Shown: positions 63,974-64,000 of the stretch, in pieces | How positions within the stretch are numbered: the first letter of the stretch is position 1 | How the letters are laid out: each line of letters begins with the position of its first letter | Assembly: GCF_900101755.1 (NCBI RefSeq) | Contig: NZ_FNAE01000002.1 | Coordinates: 338,480-402,479, forward strand | Reading direction: 5' to 3' | DNA: 64,000 nt | Source of the DNA: Ectopseudomonas alcaliphila | GTDB taxonomy: Bacteria > Pseudomonadota > Gammaproteobacteria > Pseudomonadales > Pseudomonadaceae | Notes under the pieces: model-generated | The model's input: only the letters and a program-made list of their open reading frames with translations | The model's database searches: none | Told to the model about the DNA's origin: nothing | Program-made: the position numbers and the translations under genes

Positions 63974-64000
63974 GACGAGCGATGGCATTCGCGGCTGAAG

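Overview
The window is high-GC chromosomal DNA of a Pseudomonas. The evidence is the gene order trkA-rsmB-fmt-def-lysM-dprA-tsaC-qor-hemF-aroE, which as I recall it matches the origin-proximal PA0016-PA0025 block of P. aeruginosa, together with a TrpI-type regulator near trpBA and REP-type repeats typical of the genus. A member of the P. mendocina/oleovorans/alcaliphila side of the genus is plausible, but I cannot fix the species from sequence alone. Layout: (1) 1-8815 is the end of a type III secretion operon in the order hrcV-hrpQ-hrcN-hrpO-hrpP-hrcQa-hrcQb-hrcR-hrcS-hrcT-hrcU, the P. syringae Hrp1 arrangement with a split SctQ; the start of hrcV and everything upstream lie outside the window. 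(2) 8966-9656 is a yhhQ queuosine-precursor transporter with a candidate preQ1-I riboswitch in its leader. (3) 9870-13163 holds an aldehyde dehydrogenase/aminotransferase pair and a TPR protein. (4) 13338-23696 is the conserved housekeeping block (potassium uptake, rRNA and tRNA modification, deformylase, DNA uptake, haem and shikimate synthesis). (5) 24076-29362 is a sulfate/choline-sulfate group: a SulP transporter, a choline-binding protein, choline sulfatase and a divergent LysR regulator. (6) 29474-40480 is mixed: PbpG, a YafC/DkgB pair, an iron-regulated TonB receptor with its AraC regulator, an SDR enzyme, a second SulP transporter and a DUF945 protein. (7) 40672-44382 is trpBA and trpI, with a DUF3060 gene set between them. 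(8) 44418-48462 is a complete FecI-FecR-FecA-type cell-surface signalling island under a Fur box. (9) 48556-63973 holds dodecin, envelope and stress proteins, a lysozyme inhibitor, a TakP-like TRAP transporter, a mutarotase, purEK, a zinc alcohol dehydrogenase and an AraC regulator. Several genes work together: two iron-uptake units share Fur control; choline sulfatase, choline capture and sulfate transport sit side by side; and the T3SS genes are overlapped stop-to-start in a way that suggests translational coupling. Besides the secretion operon, the most interesting signals are non-coding: the preQ1-I-like leader, an orphan terminator hairpin in the purEK leader suggestive of attenuation, and a two-copy structured repeat whose stems differ by compensatory changes. 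I found no tRNA, rRNA, CRISPR array, transposase or prophage genes.
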